64,000 nucleotides of DNA from Phyllosticta citriasiana (lineage: Eukaryota > Ascomycota > Dothideomycetes > Botryosphaeriales > Phyllostictaceae): positions 62,001-126,000 of the forward strand of contig JBBPHT010000008.1 in assembly GCA_038021145.1 (NCBI GenBank), read 5' to 3'. How positions within the stretch are numbered: position 1 is the stretch's first letter; each line of letters opens with the position of its first letter. Under the pieces are notes generated by a model. It had not been told where the DNA came from and did no database searches. It saw only the letters and a list, made by a program, of their open reading frames with translations. The translations under genes were made by a program, and so were the position numbers. Of the stretch, positions 10,497 to 21,465 are shown piece after piece.

Positions 10497-12272
10497 TCAT
10501 TTTCTCCAAGCAGTGGCCGTAGCCGTAGCAGTCGCCCAACCCCCCAAACGCACCGACCGCCTCCTCCGATCGTTAATATGCACCTCTCCATCCTTATGAA
10601 CATGCACCGTCTCGAGATAATGGCCATCGTACGTCTCCGAAGAGGTGATTGTCGTCTTGGTCTTCTTCGCCTTTCCCCTTTTGAACATCATCTTCCTCTT
10701 CTCGTCGTCCGTCTCCGTCTCCGTCTCCGTGTCGGTTTCGAACCGCTCAAGCGTAGGCTTTCGCGTCAGCAGATCTTCTATGGCGTTCGTGACCCAGGCG
10801 CGATTGAGCCAGGTGATGGTTTTGGTTGTTGTCTTCGAAAAGGTGAGTTCGGCTTCGGCTTTAGCTTTGGTGGCTTCAGCGGCTTCGGCTTCGGTGGCGC
10901 GCTTGGTGAGCGTCACCGTGATGGCGATTGGGCCGGATGATGTGGAGGAGCTGCCAGACGTGGGTGTGGGAGAGGTGGTGCTGATGATAGACTCCACAGC
11001 GGATGACAGGTAGGATAGGAGGCTGCTGTCGATTGGGCCGCCGGCAGCCAGAGAGCGGCGACGCGTCATGCGTTGGATGGTTGTTGGCGTGGGCCTGTTT
11101 ATGGTGGGTCGAGAAGGGTGACCCAGGATTTCCTCGCGGTCACTGTTTGCTTCCAGCTCCTCGTTGGCTAGCTCGTGACGCACGCGTTGAAAAGTAGTCG
11201 CGGTGGGAAGCACGAGCGTGGCCATGTTGAGCGGAGATGAGTCAATGGAGTCGGTAGAGGTGACTTCATCGGAGGAAGACCGGCGGGAGCGAGTGGAAAG
11301 GGTGCGGTCCTGCGAGTTGTGGTGATGGTGGTCGGTGTGGCCAGAGTTGCTTTGGTGGTGGTGATGGTGACCACGTGGATCGCATTCCCCAACCTTGGGT
11401 TCAGTGCCGACGGTCCTCGTTATATTTCGAGGGATGGTCAAGAAAGTCGCCGTGGGCAGACCGGAAAGCGTGATCACGGTGAGCGGGGAGAAGTCGTCCG
11501 CGCCGCGGTAGTCCTCATCGTTAGACTTGGGACTCCAGATCCAGTCTGGGTCGATCTTTTGCAACTCGTCGATTTCGCTTTGCTTGTGACAGTGCTTCTC
11601 GTGACAGTGGCCGTTGTGACAGTGCTCTGGGTGGCAGAACTTTGTTGGCTGAGGAGCCGTAGAGCAGGGGCCCGTCGTCGTCACGGTGATGTTGACGGGT
11701 ACAGGAACGCTCCAGATAGAGCCGTCGGCAGGCGAGTCTTTGGGTCTGGCGGCTTCCGTACACTTGTCGGTGCAGTTGAGGTGGCCCTTGATGTTGACGA
11801 TTATCTCATCAAGAGGCTTTTCGGGGTCGTATTCAATGACCGGTGGATCAAAGACGACACCCTGGCCACCAGAGACAGTGAAATGGGGGACCTCTGTGAT
11901 GAAGGAGCTCGGAAGACCGTCGATGCTGGTCACTTGAGTCGGCAGGTCTTGGGTCAAGGGCAGGTCCTCGGTCAAGCTGGTCAAAGACGAGCCGCCCGAT
12001 ACCATCGAGTAAGTAGGCAACGAGGACCAGTCGATGCTTGGAAAGAGACTGGACAGCTGCTTGAAGTCGTAGGTGGAGGTGAAGCTCTTCATCGAGTCTG
12101 GCAACTCGATGCTGCTGACCGTAGGAACCAGAGTCGGCATCGCGGTGCCATTGACGGTCGGATACTTGGGGACGAGCGTCGGAAGCTGCGAGCCCTGGAG
12201 GAACGACATTTGAGTCGTGGTAGAGGTGATCGTAGCGGCAATGCCGGTTACGGTGAGCAGAGTAGGCTGCAT
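10497..12272 (-). CDS. Ser/Thr/His-rich protein with CHxxH array, function unknown
   Basis: Single open frame of 591 residues, no intron needed. It has weak N-terminal hydrophobicity (MQPTLLTVTGIAATIT), which may or may not be a signal peptide. Residues 20-160 are rich in Ser, Thr and Pro, with a repeated PTLVP. Residues 167-171 hold a C-x3-C pair. Residues 213-229 hold a strict five-residue repeat, CHxxH three times then CH, giving 4 Cys and 7 His in 17 residues. Two His runs follow at 302-306 and 315-318. The C-terminal third has an Ala/Glu/Lys stretch (about 457-480), a TETETET acidic patch and a basic end. The Cys/His density suggests binding of a transition metal, and the Thr-rich regions suggest a wall or secreted protein; both are inference. 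The ORF is long and its biased composition makes chance unlikely, but expression is unproven. Confidence 0.65.
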   Translation of the reverse strand: MQPTLLTVTGIAATITSTTTQMSFLQGSQLPTLVPKYPTVNGTAMPTLVPTVSSIELPDSMKSFTSTYDFKQLSSLFPSIDWSSLPTYSMVSGGSSLTSLTEDLPLTQDLPTQVTSIDGLPSSFITEVPHFTVSGGQGVVFDPPVIEYDPEKPLDEIIVNIKGHLNCTDKCTEAARPKDSPADGSIWSVPVPVNITVTTTGPCSTAPQPTKFCHPEHCHNGHCHEKHCHKQSEIDELQKIDPDWIWSPKSNDEDYRGADDFSPLTVITLSGLPTATFLTIPRNITRTVGTEPKVGECDPRGHHHHHQSNSGHTDHHHHNSQDRTLSTRSRRSSSDEVTSTDSIDSSPLNMATLVLPTATTFQRVRHELANEELEANSDREEILGHPSRPTINRPTPTTIQRMTRRRSLAAGGPIDSSLLSYLSSAVESIISTTSPTPTSGSSSTSSGPIAITVTLTKRATEAEAAEATKAKAEAELTFSKTTTKTITWLNRAWVTNAIEDLLTRKPTLERFETDTETETETDDEKRKMMFKRGKAKKTKTTITSSETYDGHYLETVHVHKDGEVHINDRRRRSVRLGGWATATATATAWRK

Positions 12273-15200
12273 GTTGGTGTTGGTAAATGTTGATGGGTGA
12301 AAGCTGAAGACTTTGGTGTGGAGGCTGCAACGTAGAGTGGCGAAAGGTACGTTCAGAAGTGACTTGTCCGGGTGTCGTCTGAAACGCTGGGGGAACGAAC
12401 TTATTTATGTCTATCAAACTGCCAAAAGACTGGTAACGCTAGATCTGAATCCTGCTTTTGACTGGTTGGGGACTGTGCATTGGAGAGCTTCGTTACCGCG
12501 GACCGTTGAGGCGTGATTTGAGAGTCATCGATTGTGATTTTGATGGCCAAAATTGTCGTGCTGCCATGGAAATGTCGTGTGGTGTGATCCAAAGTTGAAC
12601 CCCTTTACCAAAGTTCAGATGTTGGGGCTCTGCGGGTCTGCCATGTTTGGCCCTGACAGCGTACGGGTCTGTCCACTGAACAAAACATTGTCCCTTGATT
12701 CAGCGGCGATAACTGTTGAGTCTGAGTCTGAGTTGACTGCGAGCCATGGGAAAGGAGCACTTGCAAAAGCAGCAGATCCAAGCTCTGGATTGATACTGGC
12801 GCAAGGACAGGGCGAGTGATGACATTGAGACTAGACACAGTCGAGCACTGCGACAGAATCAGTAGGTGCTCATTTTATATGTTGAGAGTTGAACAGCAGG
12901 TGCGTACAATACATCTGAAGCAAGCATTGCGTGCTCCGACCACGGGAACTTTGTCGCTTTGAGGACTCACCAATACCACCAAGCTCGCCCTTTCACGCTG
13001 ACCAGCCGACACTGCGCTCGCTACGCCTAGGGGGCAGTCATCTGCTCTCCTGACTACAATTGGCGATCCGTTGTCCATAGCAAACACCGGGCACACCGGA
13101 CGGCTCCGAGTTTGATCCACGTCGGGCCGGACGGCCATCACCATCGCCAACCTGAACTGTCGTCACTCTCACCCAGCCATCAGAGCCCCATCAGAGCCGC
13201 ACGCTATTCCCAAACGAGCACCACGAAGCCAAGCCGAGATAGGAAGGCGCAACCATTTTGGCAAGTGGAACGGCCCAATGGCATGGCTGCCTGGCCGGCC
13301 AACTGCCGATTCAAGCAGCTGCCATGGAGGTGTGCGGCTCGTCTCTGGCCGGCGGCGCAGACTGGACAGGCTTTTTATTGCCATTCTGGGCGACGAGCTC
13401 CTGAGCTTTATTCAGACGACCGGGCGGGCAATCAATGACTCGAATTTGGCGACGCCGACGTCGGCTCGTTTCGTAGACACTATGCTGGATGGAGGATTTT
13501 GGGTTTGCGCCTGTAGAGGAACTTGCAGGGCATGGATATTTTGACTGGGTTTCAGACGGCTGAGTGAAAATAGCAGCAAACGGCGCGCCGCTGGCAAAAG
13601 CAAAAATGTTGACAAAAGGAAACCGGACAATTGAACCAAAAAGCAACATCGCACGCTGGCGATGCCAGAAATTCATCTCACCTTCTCGACACCGTGATGG
13701 ACGAGCATCGCGGAAGACGTGCCGGTAAGCAGAGCAGCAATGCACTTACTGTGCCTCCTCCGCCTGCTCCATGGACTTGGTAAGCAAGATGAGGCGTGAT
13801 TTTTCCCCGCCCTGACCTACCAACGGAATCTACATGTCGTACCCCTCACCCCGCGAAAATGGCATCAGATTTGTAAATATCAGTCCACACCACGCAACGA
13901 CGGTGCGATGTTTCTTGTCATGCCGTGCTCATTGCCCCGTGTGCCGAGTCTGAGAAGGGCAGGGTGTTTAGTGCCATAGCGGCTGCGGCTGCGGCTTCGA
14001 ATTCGCCGCGTCGCCTGGGACGAGTGTCTTTTCGCTTGGCTGTGGAAAGTCGTCTGTCATGACTCCTGCAAATTCGGCACATATTCAGCTCCGCCGGAGC
14101 TTACCTGAATGCCAGTACGGTCCCGTACGCTTCCACCACTTCGAAACAAAATTCAAAAAGACAACGGACAGAACTGTTGCATGTGAAGAGTGGACTGACC
14201 GGTACGTAGCTTGTGAATAATGTCGAGGTGAGAGTGAGCTGAGGCAGCCAGGTAGCCAGCCAGTCGCATCCACCACGTGCGTTGCTGTTACCTAATGAGT
14301 ACGCCAGCGGCTCTCCACAAGCGCCCCTGCCCTGGCCCCGGTCCATGTCCTTGCCCTTGGTGCAGCCACCACAACAGTCCTCTCCGCGGTGGTTTGCGAG
14401 GCAAGACGTGACGGAGGGCGGCGATGGACGATGCGTTGGGAGCTTCCAGAGCTCTGGAGCGTCGCGGTTGGCAGCGCCACCATTCCCAACGCACGGCAGA
14501 TCTGCGACGTTGCAGCCTGGCTGGCCTGGGCAAATAAACACAATGCCACCACTGTCGAGACAACCTCCCGCCCGCAGGGACGCGGTAAGTTTAAACCCAG
14601 ACGGCTGCGCGGGAGGCGGGCTTTTAGCGGATGATCGTGCGATCGTCAGGCACAGGCTGGTGAGTGATGAGACGGGAAAGCAAATGGTGTTTGGTGTCGG
14701 CCTTTGGTTCAGAAGCTCCAGCACTTCATCTCGCTGGTGGTAGTCCGTTTCGACTCTTGAAAAGTGCCGCAGTGATTCGAAGCGACATGCGTGCTCCGGC
14801 CAGGTGCGTTGTCATCAGAGCGCCATCACGATGCGGATTGTGGATGGCAGAAGTGGGTACATGTGTGTGTTGAAGTGTGGAGGAGCGGAGGGCATGTTGG
14901 TTGCGATGAGTCGGCGGGCTCTGGTTTTGGGGCTGGATTCGTGGAGCGGCGGTTGGCGTCGGCTCCCGAGCGTGCTTGGGCCTCGAGGGTGGTGAGTTAT
15001 TTTTTTTGTGATGGCAGATGCTGGTGTTGCAGACAGGAGAAACACATGCGAAAAAGGATGGGTCGCGGCATGGACGCTGGAAGCAGTTTGTGATGACGAT
15101 GCTCACTACCCACAGCAACCCCTTGAAAGTTCAGCGCAACGGGCGGCATTTTGCTTCAGCCCCAAGTGCGAACGCAGGGTGGCGTACGGTGTCTGGAAAG

Positions 15201-16710
15201 GCCTTTGTGCGTGCGAGATTTGAGGAGCGCGTCCATGAGGCAATGCGCAGGAGAGGACAACGCAAGAAAGGGGGTTGGATGAGGTGAAGTCGAATTTTCC
15301 GGAGGGTTGTTCGATGGCGGACATTGCTCAGGTCGATCCGGGCGTGATGGTTCTATTCTGAGTTGAGTCAAGTCGGCACGAGATTTGGCATAATCGCGCA
15401 AATGCGCCCTGTCGTTTGCACGTACAGGTCAAAACACGGTTGCAGAGAGCTCCCTTGGATTGAGGCAGCGCATGCGGGATGGGCTCCAATTGGAGCGCTT
15501 GGGCAGGCGGGAGGGCAGGGCTGGATTCGAGGTTCTCGAACAAAGGGAGTCCAGCCCGGCATCCAAGCGTCATTGCGGCATCACGAGGCAAAGGCTGTTG
15601 GTGAGTTGCAATAGCGCCGAGGCCATGGGGCGTCACGGGCGGTCTGTGGAAAGAAAAATTGAGGCCGAGCTGTCAAGGAGAGTTGACGTTTCAATGGCAC
15701 CTTGATGACCGCATGCCGCTAGTTCCTTGGTTTTTGTTTTAACGTCAGTTTTTTTTTTTTTTTTTTTTTTTTCTTAATGGTGAGTCACGGAGCAGCAGAG
15801 CAATGGCGATGGCTACAAATTGGCGGGCAGGATGGCGCCCATAATGAGCCGACGCAGACAGAGATTTTTGGCGGGGAGAAATCCTTCCTTGGGCTGAGTT
15901 GGAGTGAAATGTGGAGTCGATCTGAAGTGATGGAAAGGTTTCTCCAAGTCACGCCTGCGTTTGGCCGGCAGAAATTTCAGGAAAAAAAAGAAGTCGACAG
16001 AATAAAACCGGGCCATGCAGGGATGCGAGATGCGGGTATAGACGAGCATGCTAGCCGCTTGCGGCCATCTGCGTGACTAACGAAATCCGCTTCGGTTTCG
16101 ATGCCCGCGCCTCGGCGGCTGGCGACGGTCCATGAGTCCATGATGGCGAGATTCTCGTCTGCACGCGTCCGAGGAGATGCTGAAGCCAGCCAGAGGCGCC
16201 GCTGAGGTGAAGTTGTGGACTTGGGCTTGATGCGAACTTCGGGGATGCGTGGCTGCAGCAATTGAAGGCCTGCGACTGGTGACGGTCGACTGACACAGGG
16301 TCAGCTGGTGGGGTGCGTTCGCTCGAACCAAGACGCCAGCCGATGGCGGGTGCCCTATCTAGGTATGTCCATTTGTCTCTCCCCCGGCCCACCGGCCGAC
16401 AAATCTGCGCGGCTGTAGCCCTGGAACCGCCTCGAGCCAGTCCTTGTCTTTTTTTGTGCCACGCCCTTGCCCCCCCCCAGGTCCTCACATCGTGACTACA
16501 AAACCCCCTCCCAAGCCCGCCGCCCCTATGTTCTGCTCTCCCACGAGTCTGATCTGCTCTGACATGTTCATTACCACCCTCATACTTTGCCTCAGACAGC
16601 TCAACCAACACAAGACTCACTCTTGAGCATTTTCCAGGCCCCCGCCTGATCCTTCCGAATTCGGCCTCCACCTCCCTCTCACCACTCCTCTTTGTTCATC
16701 CCCCGCAAGA
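12273..16710. other. 4.4-kb stretch without a recognisable gene
   Basis: Many frames of 60-207 codons exist on both strands, but they overlap, lack family motifs and do not join through sensible splice sites. The last few hundred bases (pyrimidine-rich, several CAAC/ACAC strings before 16711) look like the arrestin promoter and 5' leader. A run of 24 T lies at 15749-15772. I cannot exclude small secreted-protein genes or non-coding transcripts. Confidence 0.5.
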
Positions 16711-18054
16711 ATGCCAGGCCTTCTCCACTTCCCCATCTCCAAGCGGGATCACTCCCTATCGCCTCCCCCGTACGAGACGGATTCGCATGAGGCTGGCACC
16801 ATTCTCGCAAAGGTCATCAAGCGCGCTCACTCCCCAAAGCCCGCCGAGCGTCCCAGCATGGAAGCTTTCAAGCGCCACAGCGGTTTCGTCGGTTGGCACC
16901 ACAAGTCCGAAAGGAAAAGCGCCTCCAAGCTCGAGTCACCCAAACCTGCCAAGATGGACCTCGTCGTTGAGTCGCCTCCCCTCGTCCTCTACGGCGCTCC
17001 CACAAACTCGAGCGGAGCCCTCTTTTCTGGTCAGCTCAAGGTCGACGTCACCGACCCCGAAGTCGTCTTTGAAAAGTTTGAGATGCAGTTGCTGGCCATC
17101 ACCACGACCAAGGAACCGGTACACAAAGCATGCTTGCAGTGCACGACTCAGTCGACCGAACTTAAGAAGTGGAACTTCATCCACGAGCCACTCCCCCTCA
17201 AGCCAGGAGAGCATCTTTTCCCCTTGAGCTACCTTTTCCCGGGCCACCTTCCCGCGTCGACACAGAGCCCTCTGGTGACCCTGGACTACCAATTGGCTGC
17301 AGAGGCCGTCACCTCGACGGGCGAGGTTCTTAATTTTGGTCGCAGTCTGCTGATCAAGCGCGCCATCCTCCCGGGACCCAACAAAAACTCTGTCCGCATT
17401 TTCCCTCCTACCAACCTTACGGCCGCCGTCACCCTTCCTAACGTGATCCATCCCATTGGCGACTTCGCCGTGGAAATGCGCATGACCGGCCTCGTCGAGG
17501 AAAAGCGTGACAAGTCCACTACCCGGTGGAAGCTCCGCAAGCTCAACTGGCGGATTGAGGAGCACAGCAAGTTCATCTCACCGGCCTGCCCCAAGCACGC
17601 CGGCAAGGTCGGCGGCGACGGCAAGGGCATTGTCCACGAAGACACGCGCGTCATTGGCTCCGACGACGTCAAGCACGGATGGAAGACGGACATTCAGGCC
17701 GACACGATCGAGCTCGAGTTCCATGCAAACGTCAACCCTGCGTCAAAGCCCGTCTGTGACGTGCAAGCTGAGAACGGTCTCGAAGTCAAGCACAACCTCG
17801 TTGTCGAGATGGTCGTTGCAGAAGAGTGGGCCCCGGACAGCAAGCCCACGCAAATCACCCCCACCGGCGCAGCCCGCGTCCTCCGCACCCAATTCAACGT
17901 CGTCCTGACCGAGCGCGGCGGACTGGGTATCTCGTGGGACGAGGAGGCGCCCCCGACCTACGACGACATTCCACCTTCGCCTCCAACCTACTCCGAGGAG
18001 CTGGCTCCCCGCGGCTTGGAAGACGTCGAGCGCATGTCGCTCAACAGCTCTTAG
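16711..18054 (+). CDS. Alpha-arrestin, Ldb19/ART1-like ubiquitin-ligase adaptor
   Basis: Intronless, 447 residues. Alpha-arrestins recruit the HECT ligase Rsp5/NEDD4 to plasma-membrane transporters to trigger endocytosis. The arrestin-fold N domain spans roughly 85-230, with beta-rich segments such as SGALFSGQLKVDV and a PLPLKPGEHLFPLSYLFPG stretch typical of the Ldb19 type. The C domain follows to about 400 (NVVLTERGGLGI). Three PY motifs for WW-domain binding are present: PPPY at 18-21 and PPTY at 414-417 and 424-427. Length and motif placement fit an adaptor protein. Which yeast ART it matches best cannot be settled by eye. Confidence 0.82.
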   Translation: MPGLLHFPISKRDHSLSPPPYETDSHEAGTILAKVIKRAHSPKPAERPSMEAFKRHSGFVGWHHKSERKSASKLESPKPAKMDLVVESPPLVLYGAPTNSSGALFSGQLKVDVTDPEVVFEKFEMQLLAITTTKEPVHKACLQCTTQSTELKKWNFIHEPLPLKPGEHLFPLSYLFPGHLPASTQSPLVTLDYQLAAEAVTSTGEVLNFGRSLLIKRAILPGPNKNSVRIFPPTNLTAAVTLPNVIHPIGDFAVEMRMTGLVEEKRDKSTTRWKLRKLNWRIEEHSKFISPACPKHAGKVGGDGKGIVHEDTRVIGSDDVKHGWKTDIQADTIELEFHANVNPASKPVCDVQAENGLEVKHNLVVEMVVAEEWAPDSKPTQITPTGAARVLRTQFNVVLTERGGLGISWDEEAPPTYDDIPPSPPTYSEELAPRGLEDVERMSLNSS

Positions 18055-19070
18055 GAACTCTTACGACTGTCATGATCTCTTCTTCTTTTCTCGGGACTTG
18101 GATGCGGAGGATATACCCAAGCATGACCATGGATAGCAGACCACTTTCAACAGGGAATGCTTTGATCATTGTCTTTCATACTTGTTGGCGTTTGGCGGCA
18201 CAAAAGCATTCCTTGCATTTTCAGGGTTGGAAACGGCATCACCATCATCGGAAAGTGGCATCGAAGAAAGGAGGGGAACACTGGAGTCAAGACTGGTGGA
18301 CACCACTCGACTCGATTAGAACTTGATACCATTAGACCTGGGCTGGAGGACCACCTCGCCCTCGCACCACACATATTCAGGCATGCGTAATACAAGCAAT
18401 GGAAGCATTCCAACATACGGCGTTTCATCACATGCTGACCGGTGTGGTCTTTGACGTGTTTGTTTGCCAATTGTGAACGGTGTTGACGTAGCATTATGCC
18501 ATTGACGCTTTGGATTAGAACTTTTCTCATTCGCCTCAACTGACCGCTCCTCTCGCTCCCGGCCGCTAGGGATGGGCTTGCCAGTGAGCGCTCCCGTCAG
18601 TGGCTGTACGACTGACGTCACGGCCAGTCCTGACACAGGAGCAGACTAGGTAGCCCTGCCCCTGGTGCCTGGTAGCGTTCGGGCTTTTCCGAGCGACTCG
18701 TCTGGCTGCGGATGCAGATCCGATGACGGAGTGGCGACGGATCGAGACATGGTGCTGGGTGTCGGCTCAGGGCTTCATGTCAGGAAGTGTGAAGTCGGAT
18801 GCCCTGCCCTTCCACTTCAGCTCACCGGCGATTTGCGCTCGCCGGGCGGATCCCGAGCGGCTATCGATACCTACCAAGCTAGCGTGTTGGGCTGACAGTG
18901 GAGGCTTGGCGCGACTCTCCGGACGCGACCTCCGCTCCGCCGCGGCAGCTTGGTTTTTCCATCGCCGAGCCAGGTCCGGCGGTCGACCTGGAGTTGGTCC
19001 GCCTGTGCGGCAGAAACCAAGACCAGCTTCAGCTCAATTGCAATCACAAAACATCCAACACGCCCCCGCC
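18055..19070. other. Intergenic, arrestin 3' end to PRP19 promoter
   Basis: About 1 kb between two plus-strand genes. No gene, RNA or repeat recognised. The segment just before 19071 (ACATCCAACACGCCCCCGCC) looks like a short PRP19 leader. Confidence 0.6.
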
Positions 19071-20688
19071 ATGCTGTGTGCAAGTGAGTGCTTTCCGCCC
19101 CAGCCTGGATTATTCTAACTTGAACCACAGTCTCCGGTGAGGCGCCGCAGGTGCCCGTCGCGTCCAAGAAAAGCGGTTCGTGAAAACACCCCCAAAGCTC
19201 CGGCGCGCGCCAACGGCTCACTCTGGCGCAGGCAACGTTTTTGAGAAACGTCTGATCGAGGCATACATTAGCGAACATGGCACCGATCCGGTCAATGGCG
19301 AGGAGCTGGCCGTCGACGATCTGGTCGAGCTCAAGACGGCGCGCGTCGTGCGCCCCCGCCCGCCGACGCTGACGTCGATTCCCTCCCTCCTCGCTGCTTT
19401 CCAAAACGAATGGGATGCGGTCGCGCTCGAGACGTACCAGTTGAAGCAGCATCTGGCGCAGACGAGGCAGGAGTTGAGCACGGCGCTGTACCAGCATGAT
19501 GCCGCCGTGCGCGTCATTGCGCGGTTGACTCGCGAGAGGGACGAGGCGCGCGATGCGCTGTCCAAGATTTCTGTGACGGCTGGCGGCGCGCCCGCTGGGG
19601 ACGCTATGCAGGTGGACAGCGCTGCTTTGCCGGAAGCCATTGTGGCCAGGATTGATCAGACTCATCAACAGTACGTCATGCCGCATCTCCCTGAAATCAG
19701 ACCTAACTGTTCGGCAGGCTCTCGAGCACAAGGAGAAAACGTCCCGTTCCTGAGGGTTGGGTCACGGCCGAATCGATCGCTTCCTTTGACACTACGCACA
19801 CCACCGACCCCCTGTATCCCGGCGGAAAGACTCTGGCACTCGACAAGAGTGGAGACCTGGCACTTCTCGGTGGCGTCGATGGCGTGGCTGGCGTGTACTC
19901 GATATCGCAAAAGCAGGCAGTGCAGGCACTCAAGGCTGGCGGTCAGATTACGGACGGCGTCTGGTACGAGAACAAGCCAGTCGTGGCCACGTCCGCTGGC
20001 GCTGTCAAGGTGTTTGGGGATGGTGCAGAGGTTGCACAATTCGCGTCGCACGCAGGCCCTGTCACGTCTCTGTCGCTGCATCCTTGCGGAGACGTGTTGG
20101 CCTCCACGGGCGTTGACAAGAGCTACGTGCTCTACAACCTCGAGGACAGTAAGGTTCTCACCCAGATTTACACGGATGCTGGTATTTATTTCACCCCTCG
20201 TTGAAGGTCAGTTTCTAATTTGTACAGAATTATTGAGCGGCGCATTCCATCCTGACGGTCACCTCTATGCTGCTGGTGGCAAGGACGGACTAATCAAGGT
20301 CTTCGACACCAAGACAGGAGAGAGCATGGCCAATTTTGACGCCGGTGGTCCTGTGCATGCCATTTCGTTTTCCGAGAACGGCACCTGGCTCGCAGCCGTG
20401 GTGCAGGGGGAGACGAGCGTGCAGATTTGGGACTTGCGCAAGGGGGCAAGCATCAAGACGCTCGAGGTGGGCAGCGCAGTGGAGAGCATTGAGTGGGATT
20501 ACACGGGCCAGTTCCTCGCGGCGGCGGGGCCCGGCGGCATCTCCGTTCAGCATTACGCCAAGTCGTCCAAGAGCTGGTCGGAGCCGTTCAGAAAGGCCGT
20601 TGCGGCCAACGCGGCTCGCTGGGGCGCGCAGGGCCAGTCTTTGGTCGCCTTGACGACCGAGGGCGCGCTTAGCGTTCTGGGCTCATGA
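19071..20688 (+). CDS. PRP19: Pre-mRNA-processing factor 19, U-box E3 ligase
   Basis: Five exons, 19071-19083, 19131-19175, 19232-19670, 19718-20181 and 20228-20688, give 473 residues; introns are 46-56 bp. Prp19 is the core of the NineTeen complex that stabilises U5/U6 in the activated spliceosome and is a ubiquitin ligase. The U-box starts at residue 1 (MLCAISGEAP..) and includes VFEKRLIEAYI and DPVNGEEL. A Prp19-type coiled coil follows at about 70-135 (NEWDAVALETYQLKQHLAQTR), then RRKRPVPEGW and a C-terminal WD40 propeller (HAGPVTSLSLHP, SGAFHPDGHLYAAG, DLRKG). The first exon is only 13 nt; the start is set by the U-box, which always begins within a few residues of the N terminus. Every junction restores the expected family sequence. 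Confidence 0.93.
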
Positions 20689-21465
20689 GGAGAAGATGCA
20701 GCGTCACGGGTCTAGACGTCCGTGAGGGTTGTAGGTAGGGCAGACAATGCATGATGGCTGGAGGTGATACGGACGGGATCAATGATTGTTTCGGGGGCGG
20801 GCCACACGTCTTTGGATCAGGCACTGGAAAAGTTTGAAAGAGGAAATGACATGGCTAGATGTGCAGGAGGAAGCGTCTGCTTGGACGTGTTGGATCGATG
20901 GTGCAGAGTGGAGCCGACCCAAGGTGCGTTGTGTTGCTAGCCGTGGGATGGATGACCCAACGCACATGGAGATAATTTCGGACTTGGGCACGGCGGATTC
21001 GTATTGCCGCCGCCAGTCCCAAGCATGTTGACAACGACGGAGACCAAAAAAAGCTGTCCTTATTGATTGTCGCCTGGACTTCTAGCTCTGGCCGAGTCCG
21101 CATCTGCCGTCGATGCCGTCATCTACATCTGCGAATCGCTGTCTAGGTGGTGTTCTAGTTCATAAATCCGCCACCACGACGCCCGTGTGGCCGGCCGCAT
21201 TAGCGCTTGTACCGGAGTCTTGAACCTCACCTCCACATCGACTGCTCCCTATCCTCGTCGGACTCGCTCGCTGCGTGCTTCCCTCATTCGACCATGTTCA
21301 ATCCCTACCTGTGCGATTATCCCGCTCATCATCGCCGCTCCCCAAAGGTACGAAATGGCTGTGCCGCACCTTTTCTGGCTTGCCTCGACGGCAGCAACCG
21401 GCCGCTCCCAGGCGCCTGGGCTTTGCAGCATGCGCTGACAGCGTGATCAGAGAACTCACGCGGAA
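20689..21465. other. Intergenic, PRP19 to SIM/RING-like gene
   Basis: Promoter-sized gap between two plus-strand genes. A frame open upstream of 21466 has no family resemblance and is taken as leader or promoter. Nothing else recognised. Confidence 0.6.

Noticed and set aside
14101..14724. 207-codon minus-strand frame in the gene-free gap
   Set aside because: No family motif, overlapping frames of similar length on the plus strand, and no supporting splice or promoter context.
16051..16671. 206-codon minus-strand frame just upstream of the arrestin gene
   Set aside because: Covers the likely arrestin promoter and leader; Gly/Arg/Ser composition is what GC-rich non-coding DNA gives.
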